Assembly: GCF_014203535.1 (NCBI RefSeq) | Contig: NZ_JACHJI010000006.1 | Coordinates: 248,001 to 312,000 of the forward strand | DNA: 64,000 nt | Source: Streptomyces griseomycini | Lineage (GTDB): Bacteria > Actinomycetota > Actinomycetes > Streptomycetales > Streptomycetaceae | Direction: 5' to 3' | Shown: piece after piece, positions 32,741 to 41,659 of the stretch | Position numbering within the stretch: position 1 is the first letter of the stretch | Layout of the letters: every line of letters begins with the position of its first letter | Made by a program: the position numbers and the translations under genes | The notes under the pieces: generated by a model | What the model was told of the DNA's origin: nothing | What the model saw: only the letters and a program-made list of their open reading frames with translations | Database searches by the model: none

Positions 32741-33479
32741 AGGCACGGCCCCGGTCGGCCTCGCCCCGGTCGGCCCCGTCCTGCTGCGGAGGCACCAGCC
32801 CCACGGTGCGGGCGAGTTGCCCCGCCGCGTGCCGGAAGAACGTCTCGCGGTCCTCCACGACCCGGTTGAACTGCCCGAACAACTCGAAACCGACCAGTCC
32901 GAAGAGCTGCGCCCAGGCCGCCACCATCGCCACCGCCGCCGCGGGCGGCAGGTCGGGCGCGAAGTCGGCGGCCATCCGCACGGCCTCGGGCCGCAGGTCG
33001 GCCGGCAGCGGGGGCCCGGCCAGTCCGTGGTCCCGGTGCGCGTCGCGGAGGATGCCGATGAGGACGAGGGCGACGCGGGAGGCGGGCGGGACGGTGCTCC
33101 TGGGCGCGGTGTAGCCGGGCACCGGTGATCCGTAGATCAGCGCGTACTCGTGCGGACGGGCGAGCGCCCAGCCGCGCACGCCCTCGCACACCGCGGTCCA
33201 GCGCCGCACGGGCCCGGCGCCCGCGGCCGCGTCGTGCGCCGCCTCGGCAGCCGCACCGAGGGAGTCGTAGGCGTCGATGATGAGGGCGGTCAGCAGGTCG
33301 TCGCGGCTGGGGAAGTAGCGGTACAGCGCGGAGGAGGCCATGCCGAGCTCGCGGGCCACGGCCCGCAGCGAGAGCTTGGCGGCCCCCTCCACCGCGAGTT
33401 GCCTGCGGGCCTCTTCCTTGATGGCCGCGGTGATCTCGGTCCGGGCGCGGGCGCGGGCGCCGCGTGCGGTGCTGCTCAT
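32694..33479 (-). CDS. TetR/AcrR family regulator
   Basis: The N-terminal helix-turn-helix is clear (LSLRAVARELGMASSALYRY then FPSRDDLLTALI). The ligand-binding half includes RRWTAVCEGVRGWALARPHE and a WAQLFGLVGFELFGQFNRVV helix, as in TetR proteins with the C-terminal WHG domain. Its final ~20 residues (low-complexity, ending GDGSSSGA) are read antisense to a SARP remnant, so the tail is probably a recent extension. Three matched inverted repeats lie between it and the divergent nitroreductase gene, strongly suggesting auto-repression and control of that gene. Confidence 0.88.
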   Translation of the reverse strand: MSSTARGARARARTEITAAIKEEARRQLAVEGAAKLSLRAVARELGMASSALYRYFPSRDDLLTALIIDAYDSLGAAAEAAHDAAAGAGPVRRWTAVCEGVRGWALARPHEYALIYGSPVPGYTAPRSTVPPASRVALVLIGILRDAHRDHGLAGPPLPADLRPEAVRMAADFAPDLPPAAAVAMVAAWAQLFGLVGFELFGQFNRVVEDRETFFRHAAGQLARTVGLVPPQQDGADRGEADRGRASQATGTGGDGSSSGA

Positions 33480-33503
33480 GCGGATCAGTGTCCCACGGAA
33501 CCA

Positions 33504-33607
33504 GAGCAGTGCACACAAACGAGAGCGGCGCTCTTGCGCCGCCGCACCGGCTTCCTGCAGACTGAAGCACACAACGAGAGCACTGCTCACAAAAGAGAGC
33601 GCCGCTC
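33504..33607. promoter_or_regulatory. Operator cluster, GAGC-N3-GCTC repeats
   Basis: Perfect GAGC-N3-GCTC repeats occur at 33523-33533, 33578-33588 and 33597-33607, each preceded by A/C-rich ACAA-type bases and GA. A weaker copy lies at 33504-33514. They fill the gap between the divergent TetR and nitroreductase-type genes. The last two are 19 bases apart centre to centre, about two helical turns, which favours cooperative dimer binding. The adjacent TetR protein is the obvious candidate. Confidence 0.75.
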
Positions 33608-33635
33608 ACACCACTGTGCCGCCCGGGGGTCACCG

Positions 33636-34091
33636 ATGTCGTCGTCAGCGCCGTACTACCGCAAGAGCGGCCCGATGGCCGTCCGGCTCAACCGTGTCGT
33701 CGGCTGGCTGGCCCGGCACGGTGTCAGCCTCGCCGGCACCGCCGAGATGTCCGTCCGCGGCCGCAAGAGCGGACGGATGCAGCGCATCCCGGTCAACCCG
33801 CACACCTACGACGGCGGGCGGTACCTGGTCTCGGCGCGCGGTCACTCCCAGTGGGTGCGCAACATGCGCGCCGCCGGGGGCGGGGAACTGCGCGTCGGAC
33901 GCAGGGTCCGCTCGTTCACCGCGGTGGAGCTCCCCGACGAGGAGAAGCTCCCGATCCTGCGGACCTACCTGGAGAAGTGGGGCTGGGAGGTGAACCAGTA
34001 CTTCCAGGGGGTCACCGCCGCGTCCCCCGACGAGGAGATCGTCGCGTCCGCCCCCGACCACCCGGTCTTCCGGATCACGGTCAGGAACTGA
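33636..34091 (+). CDS. Deazaflavin (F420)-dependent nitroreductase family protein
   Basis: The 151-residue protein matches the Ddn family split-barrel: MSVRGRKSGRMQRIPVNPHT, YLVSARGHSQWVRNMRAAGG and WEVNQYFQGVT. Members use reduced F420 to reduce quinones, nitro compounds or similar substrates, often at the membrane. A GGGGGT stretch precedes the ATG. It is divergent from a TetR regulator with multiple operators between them, so it is likely induced by the TetR ligand, perhaps a quinone-like toxic compound (inference). Its end overlaps the convergent flavoprotein gene by 11 bases. Confidence 0.85.
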   Translation: MSSSAPYYRKSGPMAVRLNRVVGWLARHGVSLAGTAEMSVRGRKSGRMQRIPVNPHTYDGGRYLVSARGHSQWVRNMRAAGGGELRVGRRVRSFTAVELPDEEKLPILRTYLEKWGWEVNQYFQGVTAASPDEEIVASAPDHPVFRITVRN

Positions 34092-35313
34092 CCTCGTCGC
34101 CCGCGGGACGCCGGTCCAGCGCCAGCAGGGCGCGGTGGGCCAGCGGGTGGGTGCGGACCAGCTCGCCGAGCGTCGTCGAGCCCTGGGTGATGTCCTTGAA
34201 CGCCTTCCAGGCCGGGCGGAAGCCGGTGAGGACCGCGTGGAACACCCCGGGGCGCCGTTCGAACGCCGCGAGCATCCGCTTGCCGACGCTCATCTCCACA
34301 CCGAGGCCCGCCTTGACCGCGAAGGCGTAGTTCAGCGCCTGCCGGCGCGTGTCCACGGCGTCGTGGGCCTCGGCGATCCGCACCGCCCACTCCCCGGCCA
34401 GCCGGCCCGAGCGCAGCGCGAAGGAGATGCCCTCGCGGGTCCACGGCTCCAGCAGCCCGGCCGCGTCCCCGCACACCAGCACCCGCCCGCGCGACAGCGG
34501 CGAGTCGTCGGCGCGACAGCGGGTCAGGTGGCCGGAGGAGATGCTCGGTTCGAACCCGGCGAGGCCGAGCCGCCCGATGAAGTCCTCCAAGTACCGCTTG
34601 GTCGCGGCGCCTTCCCCGCGCCGCGAGATCACGCCGACGGTCAGCGTGTCGCCCTTGGGGAAGACCCAGCCGTAACTGCCGGGCATGGGGCCCCAGTCGA
34701 TGAGCACCCGGCCCCTCCAGTCCTCGGCGACGGTCTCCGGCACCGGGATCTCCGCCTCCAGGCCCAGGTCGACCTGGTCGACCTTGACCCCGACGTGCGC
34801 TCCTATCCGGCCGGCGCTGCCGTCCGCGCCGACCACGGCCCGGGCGAGCACCGTCTCGCCGCCCTGCAGCACGAGGGCGACCGTGCGCCGGTCCGGCACG
34901 GCCGAGCCGTGCTGCTCGACCCGCTGCACGGTGACGCCGGTGCGCAGCTCGGCGCCCGCCTTCTGCGCGTGCTCCACCAGCTGCTGGTCGAACTCGGGCC
35001 GGTTGATCAGCCCGAACAGCATCCGCCGGGAGCGGCGGGTACGGCTGAAGCGGCCGTTGTTCGAGAACGTCACCGCGTGCACCCGGTCCTTGAGCGGGAG
35101 CTCGAAGCCGGGCGGGAGCGCGTCGCGCGAGGGCCCGATGATGCCGCCGCCACAGGTTTTGTAGCGCGGCAGCTCCGCCTTCTCCAGCAACAGCACGCGC
35201 CGTCCCGCGACCGCCGCCGCGTAGGCGGCCGAGGCCCCCGCGGGTCCCGCGCCCACCACGACGACGTCCCATACCTGCCGCACGTCGTCCGCCGAAGAGT
35301 TCTCGCTGCTCAC
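34081..35313 (-). CDS. Geranylgeranyl reductase family FAD-dependent oxidoreductase
   Basis: The N-terminal FAD loop VVVGAGPAGASAAYAAAVAG and LLLEKAELPRYKTCGGGI are characteristic of geranylgeranyl reductases, as is GDAAGLLEPWTREGISFALR further on. It is predicted to saturate polyprenyl chains (menaquinone or isoprenoid lipid side chains) or act on related substrates at the membrane face. The length of 410 residues is normal. It is monocistronic and convergent with the nitroreductase-type gene. The next gene upstream, an M20 peptidase, is divergent across a gap of about 190 bases. Confidence 0.87.
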   Translation of the reverse strand: MSSENSSADDVRQVWDVVVVGAGPAGASAAYAAAVAGRRVLLLEKAELPRYKTCGGGIIGPSRDALPPGFELPLKDRVHAVTFSNNGRFSRTRRSRRMLFGLINRPEFDQQLVEHAQKAGAELRTGVTVQRVEQHGSAVPDRRTVALVLQGGETVLARAVVGADGSAGRIGAHVGVKVDQVDLGLEAEIPVPETVAEDWRGRVLIDWGPMPGSYGWVFPKGDTLTVGVISRRGEGAATKRYLEDFIGRLGLAGFEPSISSGHLTRCRADDSPLSRGRVLVCGDAAGLLEPWTREGISFALRSGRLAGEWAVRIAEAHDAVDTRRQALNYAFAVKAGLGVEMSVGKRMLAAFERRPGVFHAVLTGFRPAWKAFKDITQGSTTLGELVRTHPLAHRALLALDRRPAGDEVSS

Positions 35314-35504
35314 GATGGTCTACTGCTCCCGATCAAGCCGCCTGCCGCTGTCCCCCGCATCCTACGGCGGCGGTCACCGCAGGCCGCTGTGGGAGGATCG
35401 GCGGCGTGGGTGCCCCGTACACGGGAACGCACCCGCGCCCGCACGATCATCTCGTACACAGAAGTACGCAGAAGTACAACGTCGCACCTACAAGGAGCGT
35501 GCCC

Positions 35505-36866
35505 ATGTCGTCGAATCCGGTCGCCGCGACCGTCGCTTCCCTCATGCCCGGGGCGAAGGCGGAGCTCACCGAACTGGTGGCCTTCAAGTCGGTGGCGGAC
35601 TTCGGCCAGTTCCCGCGCGAGGAGAGCGAGGGCGCCGCGCGCTGGATCGCGGACGCGCTCACCGCCGAGGGGTTCCAGGACGTGGCCCTGCTCGACACCC
35701 CGGACGGCACCCAGTCGGTGTACGGCTACCTGCCCGGCCCCGAGGGCGCGAAGACCGTGCTGCTGTACGCCCACTACGACGTCCAGCCGCCGCTGGACGA
35801 GGCAGGCTGGGCCACCCCGCCCTTCGAGCTGACCGAGCGGGACGGCCGCTGGTACGGGCGCGGGGCCGCCGACTGCAAGGGCGGCGTGATCATGCACCTG
35901 CTGGCGCTGCGCGCGCTGAAGGCGAACGGCGGCGTACCCGTGCACGTCAAGGTGATCGTCGAGGGCTCGGAGGAGCAGGGCACCGGCGGCCTGGAGCGGT
36001 ACGCCGAGGACCACCCCGAACTGCTGGAGGCCGACACCGTCGTCATCGGCGACGCGGGCAACTTCCGCGCCGGCCTGCCGACGGTCACCTCCACCCTGCG
36101 CGGCATGACGCTCGTCCGGGTGCGGATCGACACCCTGGAGGGCAACCTGCACTCCGGCCAGTTCGGCGGTGCCGCGCCCGACGCGCTGGCCGCGCTGGTC
36201 CGCGTCCTGGACTCGCTGCGCGCCGAGGACGGCAGCACGACCGTCGACGGGCTGACCGGCGACAGCGCGTGGGACGGACTGCAGTACGACGACGAGCAGT
36301 TCCGCAAGGACGCGAAGGTGCTCGACGGTGTGGAGCTGATCGGTTCCGGCACGGTCGCCGACCGCATCTGGGCGCGCCCGGCGGTCACCGTGCTCGGCAT
36401 CGACTGCCCGCCGGTGGTCGGCGCCACGCCGTCCGTCCAGGCGAGCGCCCGCGCGCTGATCAGCCTGCGGGTCCCGCCGGGCGTCGACGCGGCCGAGGCG
36501 ACGAAGCTGCTCCGGGCGCACCTGGAGGCGCACACGCCGTGGGGCGCACGGGTGAGCACCGAGCAGATCGGCCAGGGGCAGGCGTTCCGCGCGGACACCA
36601 CCAGCCCGGCCTACCAGGCCATGGCCGACGCGATGGCGGTGGCGTACCCGGGTCAGGAGATGCAGTACGCGGGTCAGGGCGGCTCCATCCCGCTGTGCAA
36701 CACCCTCGCCGCCCTCTACCCGAAGGCGGAGATCCTGCTCATCGGCCTGAGCGAGCCGGAGGCGCAGATCCACGCGGTGAACGAGAGCGTGTCGCCCGAC
36801 GAGCTGGAGCGGCTGTCGGTCGCGGAGGCGCTGTTCCTGCGCAACTACGCGTCCGACGCGAGCTGA
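35505..36866 (+). CDS. M20 family dipeptidase/metallopeptidase
   Basis: Metal ligands of the M20 fold can be placed in order: His/Asp in LLYAHYDVQPP, Asp in GRGAADCKGG, the catalytic Glu pair in EGSEEQGTGG, Asp in VIGDAGNF and His in QIHAVNES. A dimerisation/lid domain lies between (HSGQFGGAAPDALAALVRVL). At 453 residues it belongs with dipeptidases such as those cleaving dipeptides or carnosine-like substrates in the cytoplasm. AAGGAGCG lies well ahead of the ATG. The leader has a small direct repeat of AGAAGTAC. A strong terminator follows. Confidence 0.88.
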   Translation: MSSNPVAATVASLMPGAKAELTELVAFKSVADFGQFPREESEGAARWIADALTAEGFQDVALLDTPDGTQSVYGYLPGPEGAKTVLLYAHYDVQPPLDEAGWATPPFELTERDGRWYGRGAADCKGGVIMHLLALRALKANGGVPVHVKVIVEGSEEQGTGGLERYAEDHPELLEADTVVIGDAGNFRAGLPTVTSTLRGMTLVRVRIDTLEGNLHSGQFGGAAPDALAALVRVLDSLRAEDGSTTVDGLTGDSAWDGLQYDDEQFRKDAKVLDGVELIGSGTVADRIWARPAVTVLGIDCPPVVGATPSVQASARALISLRVPPGVDAAEATKLLRAHLEAHTPWGARVSTEQIGQGQAFRADTTSPAYQAMADAMAVAYPGQEMQYAGQGGSIPLCNTLAALYPKAEILLIGLSEPEAQIHAVNESVSPDELERLSVAEALFLRNYASDAS

Positions 36867-36896
36867 GCGGGGCGGTTCCCCGCTCTGCCACCGGCA

Positions 36897-36923
36897 GAAC
36901 CCCCGCCCCTGGGGCGGGGGTTC
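36897..36923. terminator. Strong hairpin terminator after the M20 peptidase gene
   Basis: A 13-bp perfect stem (GAACCCCCGCCCC with its complement) and a one-base nominal loop lie about 30 bases after the stop. It sits immediately upstream of the next gene's -10 box, isolating the two genes. Confidence 0.88.
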
Positions 36924-36939
36924 GCCCTACGGTCGTCCC

Positions 36940-37755
36940 ATGGACGTCGTCGAGCTCCTCCCCCGTCTCCACCTCCTGCGCTTCCCGGTCGGCCAGGCCT
37001 ACCTCTGGCGCGACGGCCCGGACGGCGGCGACGGCGCGCTGACGCTGGTCGACGCCGGCCCGGCGGGTTCGGGCGCGCCGATCGCCGAGGCGCTGACCGC
37101 GCTGGGCCGGCACCCGCGGGACGTCCGCCGGATCGTCCTCACCCACTTCCACGAGGACCACGCGGGCGGCGCGGCCGAGGTGGCGGCGCTCACCGGTGCC
37201 GAGGTACTGGCGCACCGGCTGGACGCGCCGCACGTGCGCGGCGAAGTCCCGGGACCGCCCCCGGTGTTCGAGGACTGGGAGCGCCCCCTGCACGAGCGGG
37301 CGGCACGGCTCCTGCCCCCGGCGGACTTCGAACACCCCACCCGGGTAACGGAGTTGTCCGACGGCGACGTCCTCGACCTGGGCGGCGGGGCACACGTCGT
37401 GCACGTCCCGGGGCACACGCACGGCAGCATCGCGCTCCACCTGCCCCGGTACGGTGTGCTGTTCACCGGGGACACGGTCGCCGCCTCGCCCGTGGACGGC
37501 ACCGTGATGCCGGGCGTGTTCAACCTCGACCGGCACCGGGTGCTCGCCGCCTGCCACCGGCTGGCCGCCCTCGACGCGGAGGTGGCCTGCTTCGGCCACG
37601 GCGCTCCGGTGCGCGCCCGGGCAGCGCGGGCACTGCGTGCGGCGGCGGAGGCGGCGGAGGCGGCGGACAGGAGCGCGGCGGGGCCGGACGGAGCGGACGG
37701 GGGCCCGGCGGACACGGACGGCGCGCCGCCGGGTGACGCGAGGACGGGCCGCTGA
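36940..37755 (+). CDS. Metallo-beta-lactamase-fold hydrolase
   Basis: The two-metal site is complete: LTHFHEDHAGG (HxHxDH), VPGHTHGSIAL, FTGDTV and CFGHGAPV. It starts with VVELLPRLHLLRFPVGQAYL, common in the glyoxalase II-like subgroup. It hydrolyses an unknown ester, thioester or lactone in the cytoplasm. The last ~35 residues are low-complexity Ala/Gly/Asp. No ribosome site precedes the ATG, but TACGGT at 36928-36933 is a -10-like box six bases before it, so the mRNA may be leaderless. A terminator isolates it from the peptidase gene. Confidence 0.87.
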   Translation: MDVVELLPRLHLLRFPVGQAYLWRDGPDGGDGALTLVDAGPAGSGAPIAEALTALGRHPRDVRRIVLTHFHEDHAGGAAEVAALTGAEVLAHRLDAPHVRGEVPGPPPVFEDWERPLHERAARLLPPADFEHPTRVTELSDGDVLDLGGGAHVVHVPGHTHGSIALHLPRYGVLFTGDTVAASPVDGTVMPGVFNLDRHRVLAACHRLAALDAEVACFGHGAPVRARAARALRAAAEAAEAADRSAAGPDGADGGPADTDGAPPGDARTGR

Positions 37756-37871
37756 CCGGCGGCCCCGCGACCGGCGGGGCCGGGCAGGAGCAGCGCGGCC
37801 GTTCGGGGGGACCGACGCGGCCGCGGGAACGGCGGGCCGGGCGGCTGCGCCGGGCGCGCCGGCCCCCGCCG

Positions 37872-38903
37872 TCATCCCACCGGCACCCCGGCCTCCAGGT
37901 ACATCGCCTTCCCGCGTTCCCGTGCCCGCAGCGCCCGGCGCAGCCGCTCGTAGCGGACCGGCGGCAGCAGCTCGGCGGCCTCGGCCTCGGAGACGAAGCG
38001 CCAGTCGCGCAGTTCGGGGCCGGGCAGCAGCAGCCGGCCGGCGTCCGCGGAGTCGAGGCGGCCACCGTCGAAGAGCAGGCGCAGGCCGCCGAATCCGGGC
38101 GGTGCGGGCGGTTCCCAGTCGACGACGAGCAGCGCCGGCACGTCGTCGAGGCGGATCCCGGTCTCCTCGGCGACCTCGCGCATGCCCGCGCGTGCGGGTG
38201 CCTCCCCGCGCTCCACGACCCCGCCCGGGAACTCCCAGCCCGCCTTGTAGGTCGGGTCGACGAGCAGCACCCGGTCCTGCTCGTCGAACAGCAGGACCCC
38301 GGCGGCGACGGTCTCGGCGGTGGGCTCGGGCGTCTGCACGATGTCGCAGGCGGGCGCCGTCCCGCTGCCGACCGCCTCGGCGATCCGCAGGGCGGTGTCG
38401 TACGGGGTCAGGGCGCCGCTGTCGATGGGGTAGGCGTCGGCGGTGAGCCAGGAGGCGAGGGCGGACTTGTACGGCTCGATGTGGTCGTAGGACCACTGCC
38501 GGACGCGTATCTCGCCGTCGGGGGCGTCCCGGCCGGCTATGCGCTCCCGCAGGATCGTTTCCGCCGGAGCGAGGAGGACGTGGCGGACCGGGATCCGGCG
38601 GGCGGCGAGGCCGCCGAAGATCTCGTCGCGGTACTCCTGGCGCAGCAGTGTCATGGGCACCACGAGGGTCCCACCGAGCTCGGCGAGCATCGCGGCCGCC
38701 GTGTCGATCACGAGTCGTCGCCAGATCGGGAGGTCCTGGAAGTCGCCGACCTCGGCGAGGCGTTTGGGCGGCAGCAGATGTGCGAGTGCTCCGCCGATGA
38801 CCTCGGGGTCGAAGAGCGTGCTGTTCGGGATCAGGTCGATCAGTTCGCGTGCGGTGGTGGTCTTCCCCGCACCGAACGCGCCGTTGATCCAGACGACGGT
38901 CAC
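37872..38903 (-). CDS. Fusion of P-loop kinase-like ATPase and NUDIX hydrolase
   Basis: The N-terminal half has a Walker A P-loop (WINGAFGAGKTTTARELI, ~5-22) and the look of a small-molecule kinase or AAA protein (VIDTAAAMLAELGGTLVVPM, LLAPAETILRERI). The C-terminal half, from ~residue 195, has a NUDIX box: G-x5-E-x7-REVAEETGI. NUDIX enzymes hydrolyse nucleoside diphosphates linked to other groups. The combination could phosphorylate or bind one nucleotide and hydrolyse another; the substrate is unknown. The GTG start with AGGGGGAAC is chosen. The gene is monocistronic. Confidence 0.82.
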   Translation of the reverse strand: MTVVWINGAFGAGKTTTARELIDLIPNSTLFDPEVIGGALAHLLPPKRLAEVGDFQDLPIWRRLVIDTAAAMLAELGGTLVVPMTLLRQEYRDEIFGGLAARRIPVRHVLLAPAETILRERIAGRDAPDGEIRVRQWSYDHIEPYKSALASWLTADAYPIDSGALTPYDTALRIAEAVGSGTAPACDIVQTPEPTAETVAAGVLLFDEQDRVLLVDPTYKAGWEFPGGVVERGEAPARAGMREVAEETGIRLDDVPALLVVDWEPPAPPGFGGLRLLFDGGRLDSADAGRLLLPGPELRDWRFVSEAEAAELLPPVRYERLRRALRARERGKAMYLEAGVPVG

Positions 38904-39049
38904 GGTTCCCCCTCTTCTCTTGGCCCCCTGTGGCTTGCCCGCTCCACCCTGCCACGGAAACCAGCCCCAGTTGAGAACGCGTGACAACGCGCCGGCGCCC
39001 CTCTGGCCGAGGGACGCCGGCGCCGTGCGGTCCTGTCGTGGGGCTCTCG

Positions 39050-39241
39050 TCAGGCCTTGCCCTCCTGGGCCCCGCCCAGGTCCAGGACGCCGTCGGTGTC
39101 GACGGCCTGGTCGAGGGTGCTGAGGGCGTCGTCGGCGCCGAGGCCGTCGAGGCTCTCACCGAGCGCGTGCGACGGGGTGACCGCCGCGACGACGAAGCCG
39201 GTGGCGAGGGAGGCGATGGCGAGCATGCTGCGTTTCTTCAT
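39050..39241 (-). CDS. Small secreted protein, 63 residues
   Basis: A short exported peptide: KKRSMLAIASLATGFVVAAV is a signal sequence, cut after a PSHA-type site, leaving about 40 acidic residues (GADDALSTLDQAVDTDGVLD). No family is recognised. Similar small acidic secreted peptides are scattered in Streptomyces. The ATG has only a poor ribosome site, so a start five codons later is conceivable. The downstream gene is the convergent-free NUDIX fusion; both are minus-strand but separated by about 145 bases. Confidence 0.55.
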   Translation of the reverse strand: MKKRSMLAIASLATGFVVAAVTPSHALGESLDGLGADDALSTLDQAVDTDGVLDLGGAQEGKA

Positions 39242-39416
39242 GACGGGCTCAACTGCCGCGACGGCCCCGAGGTCACGCACGCGTCCGCGCGACCGGGCGG
39301 GCGGCCGGACCCCGCTCCTCCCCGGCGGACCGCCCCGGGCGGGTCCGGCACGCTCCCGCGCCCCCGCGCGACGCCCGTTCCCGCACCCCGCGACGCCCTC
39401 GCCCGGGAGCCCGCGT

Positions 39417-40370
39417 TCAGACGCCCATGGCCGCCGTGTCCGTCCGCCCGGCCAGCGCCGCCGCCGCGGCGCCCACGAGACCGGCGTCGGTGCCCATCCG
39501 CGCCGGAGTCACCGCGAGGCGCTGGACGAAGGACAGGGTGGCGTACTCGGCCAGGGCCTTGCGCAGGGGGGCGAAGAGGATCTCGCCGGCCTTGCCCACT
39601 CCCCCGCCGATCACGGCGACGTCGATCTCGACGAGGGTCGCGGTGGCCGCGATGCCGGCGGCCAGCGCCCGGGCGGCGCGTTCGAAGGAGGCGACGGCCA
39701 CCGGGTCCCCGGCCCGGGCGGCCGTGGCCACCGCGGCGGCGGAGGTGTCGCCGTCCGGGCCGGGCCGCCAGCCGTCGGCCAGGGCGCGGCGGGCGATGTT
39801 CGGGCCGCTCGCGATGCGCTCCACGCAGCCGCGCGAGCCGCACGGGCACGGGTCGCCGTCCAGGTCGACGCTGATGTGGCCGATGTGGCCCGCGTTGCCG
39901 GTCGGTCCGGGGTGCAGCCGGCCGCCCAGCACCAGGCCGCCGCCGACCCCGGTCGACACGACCATGCACAGCGCGTTGTCGTGGCCGCGGGCGGCGCCCT
40001 GCCAGTGCTCGGCCGCCGTGATCGCCACGCCGTCGCCGATCAGCTCCACGGGCAGGCCCCCGGCCGCGTCCCGGACCCGGGCGACGAGCGGGTAGGCGCG
40101 CCAGCCGGGCACGTTCACCGGGCTCACCGTGCCCGCGGAGGCGTCCACGGGGCCGGCGCTGCCGATGCCCACGGCGCGGGCGTCCTGCCACAGCGGGGAC
40201 GCGTGGAGCTCGCCGAGCACGGCCTCGACCGCCCGCATCACGGTCTCCCCGTCCTCCTGCGCGGGCGTCGGCCGCTGGGCACGGACCAGGATCCGGCCCC
40301 GGCCGTCCACCAGCGCGCCGGCGATCTTGGTGCCGCCGATGTCGAGCGCAGCCACGAGGTCGGTGTGCAT
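39417..40370 (-). CDS. ROK family sugar kinase (glucokinase-like)
   Basis: The ATP-phosphate loop VAALDIGGTKIAGALVDGRG starts the protein. The sugar-site acidic segment is GDGVAITAAEHW, and the zinc motif is CPCGSRGCVERIASG with the upstream His in NAGHIGHISVD. There is no DNA-binding domain, so it is an enzyme, phosphorylating glucose or a similar hexose with ATP. The usual NDAN-type segment here reads GDGV, a small departure that may alter substrate choice. It is divergent from a LacI regulator; a palindrome between them is the likely common operator. Confidence 0.87.
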   Translation of the reverse strand: MHTDLVAALDIGGTKIAGALVDGRGRILVRAQRPTPAQEDGETVMRAVEAVLGELHASPLWQDARAVGIGSAGPVDASAGTVSPVNVPGWRAYPLVARVRDAAGGLPVELIGDGVAITAAEHWQGAARGHDNALCMVVSTGVGGGLVLGGRLHPGPTGNAGHIGHISVDLDGDPCPCGSRGCVERIASGPNIARRALADGWRPGPDGDTSAAAVATAARAGDPVAVASFERAARALAAGIAATATLVEIDVAVIGGGVGKAGEILFAPLRKALAEYATLSFVQRLAVTPARMGTDAGLVGAAAAALAGRTDTAAMGV

Positions 40371-40514
40371 CAGTGTCGGATCTCCCCGTCAACCATCGGA
40401 AAACGCCCGGAAGGCCCCTGCGCGGCCGGAAGGCGGCACAGGGGGCAGACAACATCCCCGGTCCCGCGGTGACGCGCGGGCCGGAGGGTGCGGTGGACAG
40501 TGTCCCCCGACTCT

Positions 40515-40526
40515 GACAACGTTGTC
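40515..40526. promoter_or_regulatory. LacI-type operator between the ROK kinase and LacI genes
   Basis: GACAACGTTGTC is a perfect 12-bp palindrome with the central CG step of LacI/GalR operators. It lies 95 bases before the LacI start and 145 bases from the kinase start, so binding would affect both directions. Confidence 0.75.
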
Positions 40527-40609
40527 CAGGCTCTATGCTCGACGCCACATCCTCATACAACCCCACGGCCCCACGCATCCCCGTGGACGACAGGACAGGA
40601 CAGGACACC

Positions 40610-41659
40610 GTGCCGGAGACGCCCCGCCGCACCGACCGCCCCTCAGGGACCCGTTACGGCAGCCGTCCGACGATGAAGGACGTGGCCGCCCGCGCCGGGG
40701 TCGGGCTCAAGACGGTCTCCCGGGTGGTCAACGGCGAGCCCGGGGTCACGCCGGAGACGGAGCGCCGCGTCCAGGAGGCCATCGAGGCCCTCGGCTTCCG
40801 CCGCAACGACAGCGCGCGGGTGCTGCGCAAGGGCCGCACCGCCAGCATCGGACTGGTCCTCGAGGATCTGGCGGACCCGTTCTACGGGCCGCTGAGCCGG
40901 GCGGTCGAGGAGGTGGCCCGCGCGCACGGCGCCCTGCTGATCAACGGCTCCAGCGCCGAGGACCCCGACCGGGAGCAGGAGCTGGTGCTGGCGCTGTGCG
41001 CCCGCCGGGTGGACGGGCTGGTGGTGATCCCCGCCGGTGACGACCACCGGTACCTGGAGCCGGAGCTGAAGGCGGGCGTCGCCACCGTGTTCGTGGACCG
41101 GCCGGCCGGGAAGATCGACGCGGACGTCGTCGTGTCGGACAACTACGGCGGCGCCCGCGACGGCGTGGCGCACCTGATCGCGCACGGGCACCGCAGGATC
41201 GGCTTCATCGGCGACATGCCCCGCATCCACACCGCGGCCGAGCGGCTGCGCGGCTACCGGACCGCCATGGAGGACGCGGGCATACCGGTGGCGGACTCCT
41301 GGATGTCGCTGGGCGTCACCGATCCCGAGCGGGTGCGCCGGGCGGCCGGGGAGATGCTCTCCGGCCCGGACCCGGTCACCGCGATCTTCACGGGCAACAA
41401 CCGGGTGACGGTCACCGTGATCCGGGTGCTGGCCGAACACACGCGCCGGGTCGCGCTCGTCGGCTTCGACGACATCGAGCTCGCCGATCTGCTCCAGCCG
41501 GGCGTCACGGTCGTCGCCCAGGACGCGGCGGCCCTCGGCCGGACCGCCGCCGAGCGCCTCTTCCGCCAGCTGGACGGCACCCTGCTGCGCCCCGAGCGCG
41601 TCGAGCTGCCGACCCGGCTGATCACGCGCGGTTCGGGCGAGCTGCCCCCGGCGGACTGA
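40610..41659 (+). CDS. LacI family transcriptional regulator
   Basis: The helix-turn-helix is at the conserved place: MKDVAARAGVGLKTVSRVVN followed by GEPGVTPETERRVQEAI and the hinge region ALGFRRNDSARVLRKGR. The periplasmic-binding-like effector domain includes IGLVLEDLADPFYGPLSRAV and VALVGFDDIELADLLQPGVT. It represses sugar genes until a sugar binds. The GTG follows GGACACC; the next ATG at 40673 would remove only non-conserved residues. It likely controls itself and the divergent ROK kinase through the palindrome at 40515. Confidence 0.88.
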   Translation: MPETPRRTDRPSGTRYGSRPTMKDVAARAGVGLKTVSRVVNGEPGVTPETERRVQEAIEALGFRRNDSARVLRKGRTASIGLVLEDLADPFYGPLSRAVEEVARAHGALLINGSSAEDPDREQELVLALCARRVDGLVVIPAGDDHRYLEPELKAGVATVFVDRPAGKIDADVVVSDNYGGARDGVAHLIAHGHRRIGFIGDMPRIHTAAERLRGYRTAMEDAGIPVADSWMSLGVTDPERVRRAAGEMLSGPDPVTAIFTGNNRVTVTVIRVLAEHTRRVALVGFDDIELADLLQPGVTVVAQDAAALGRTAAERLFRQLDGTLLRPERVELPTRLITRGSGELPPAD

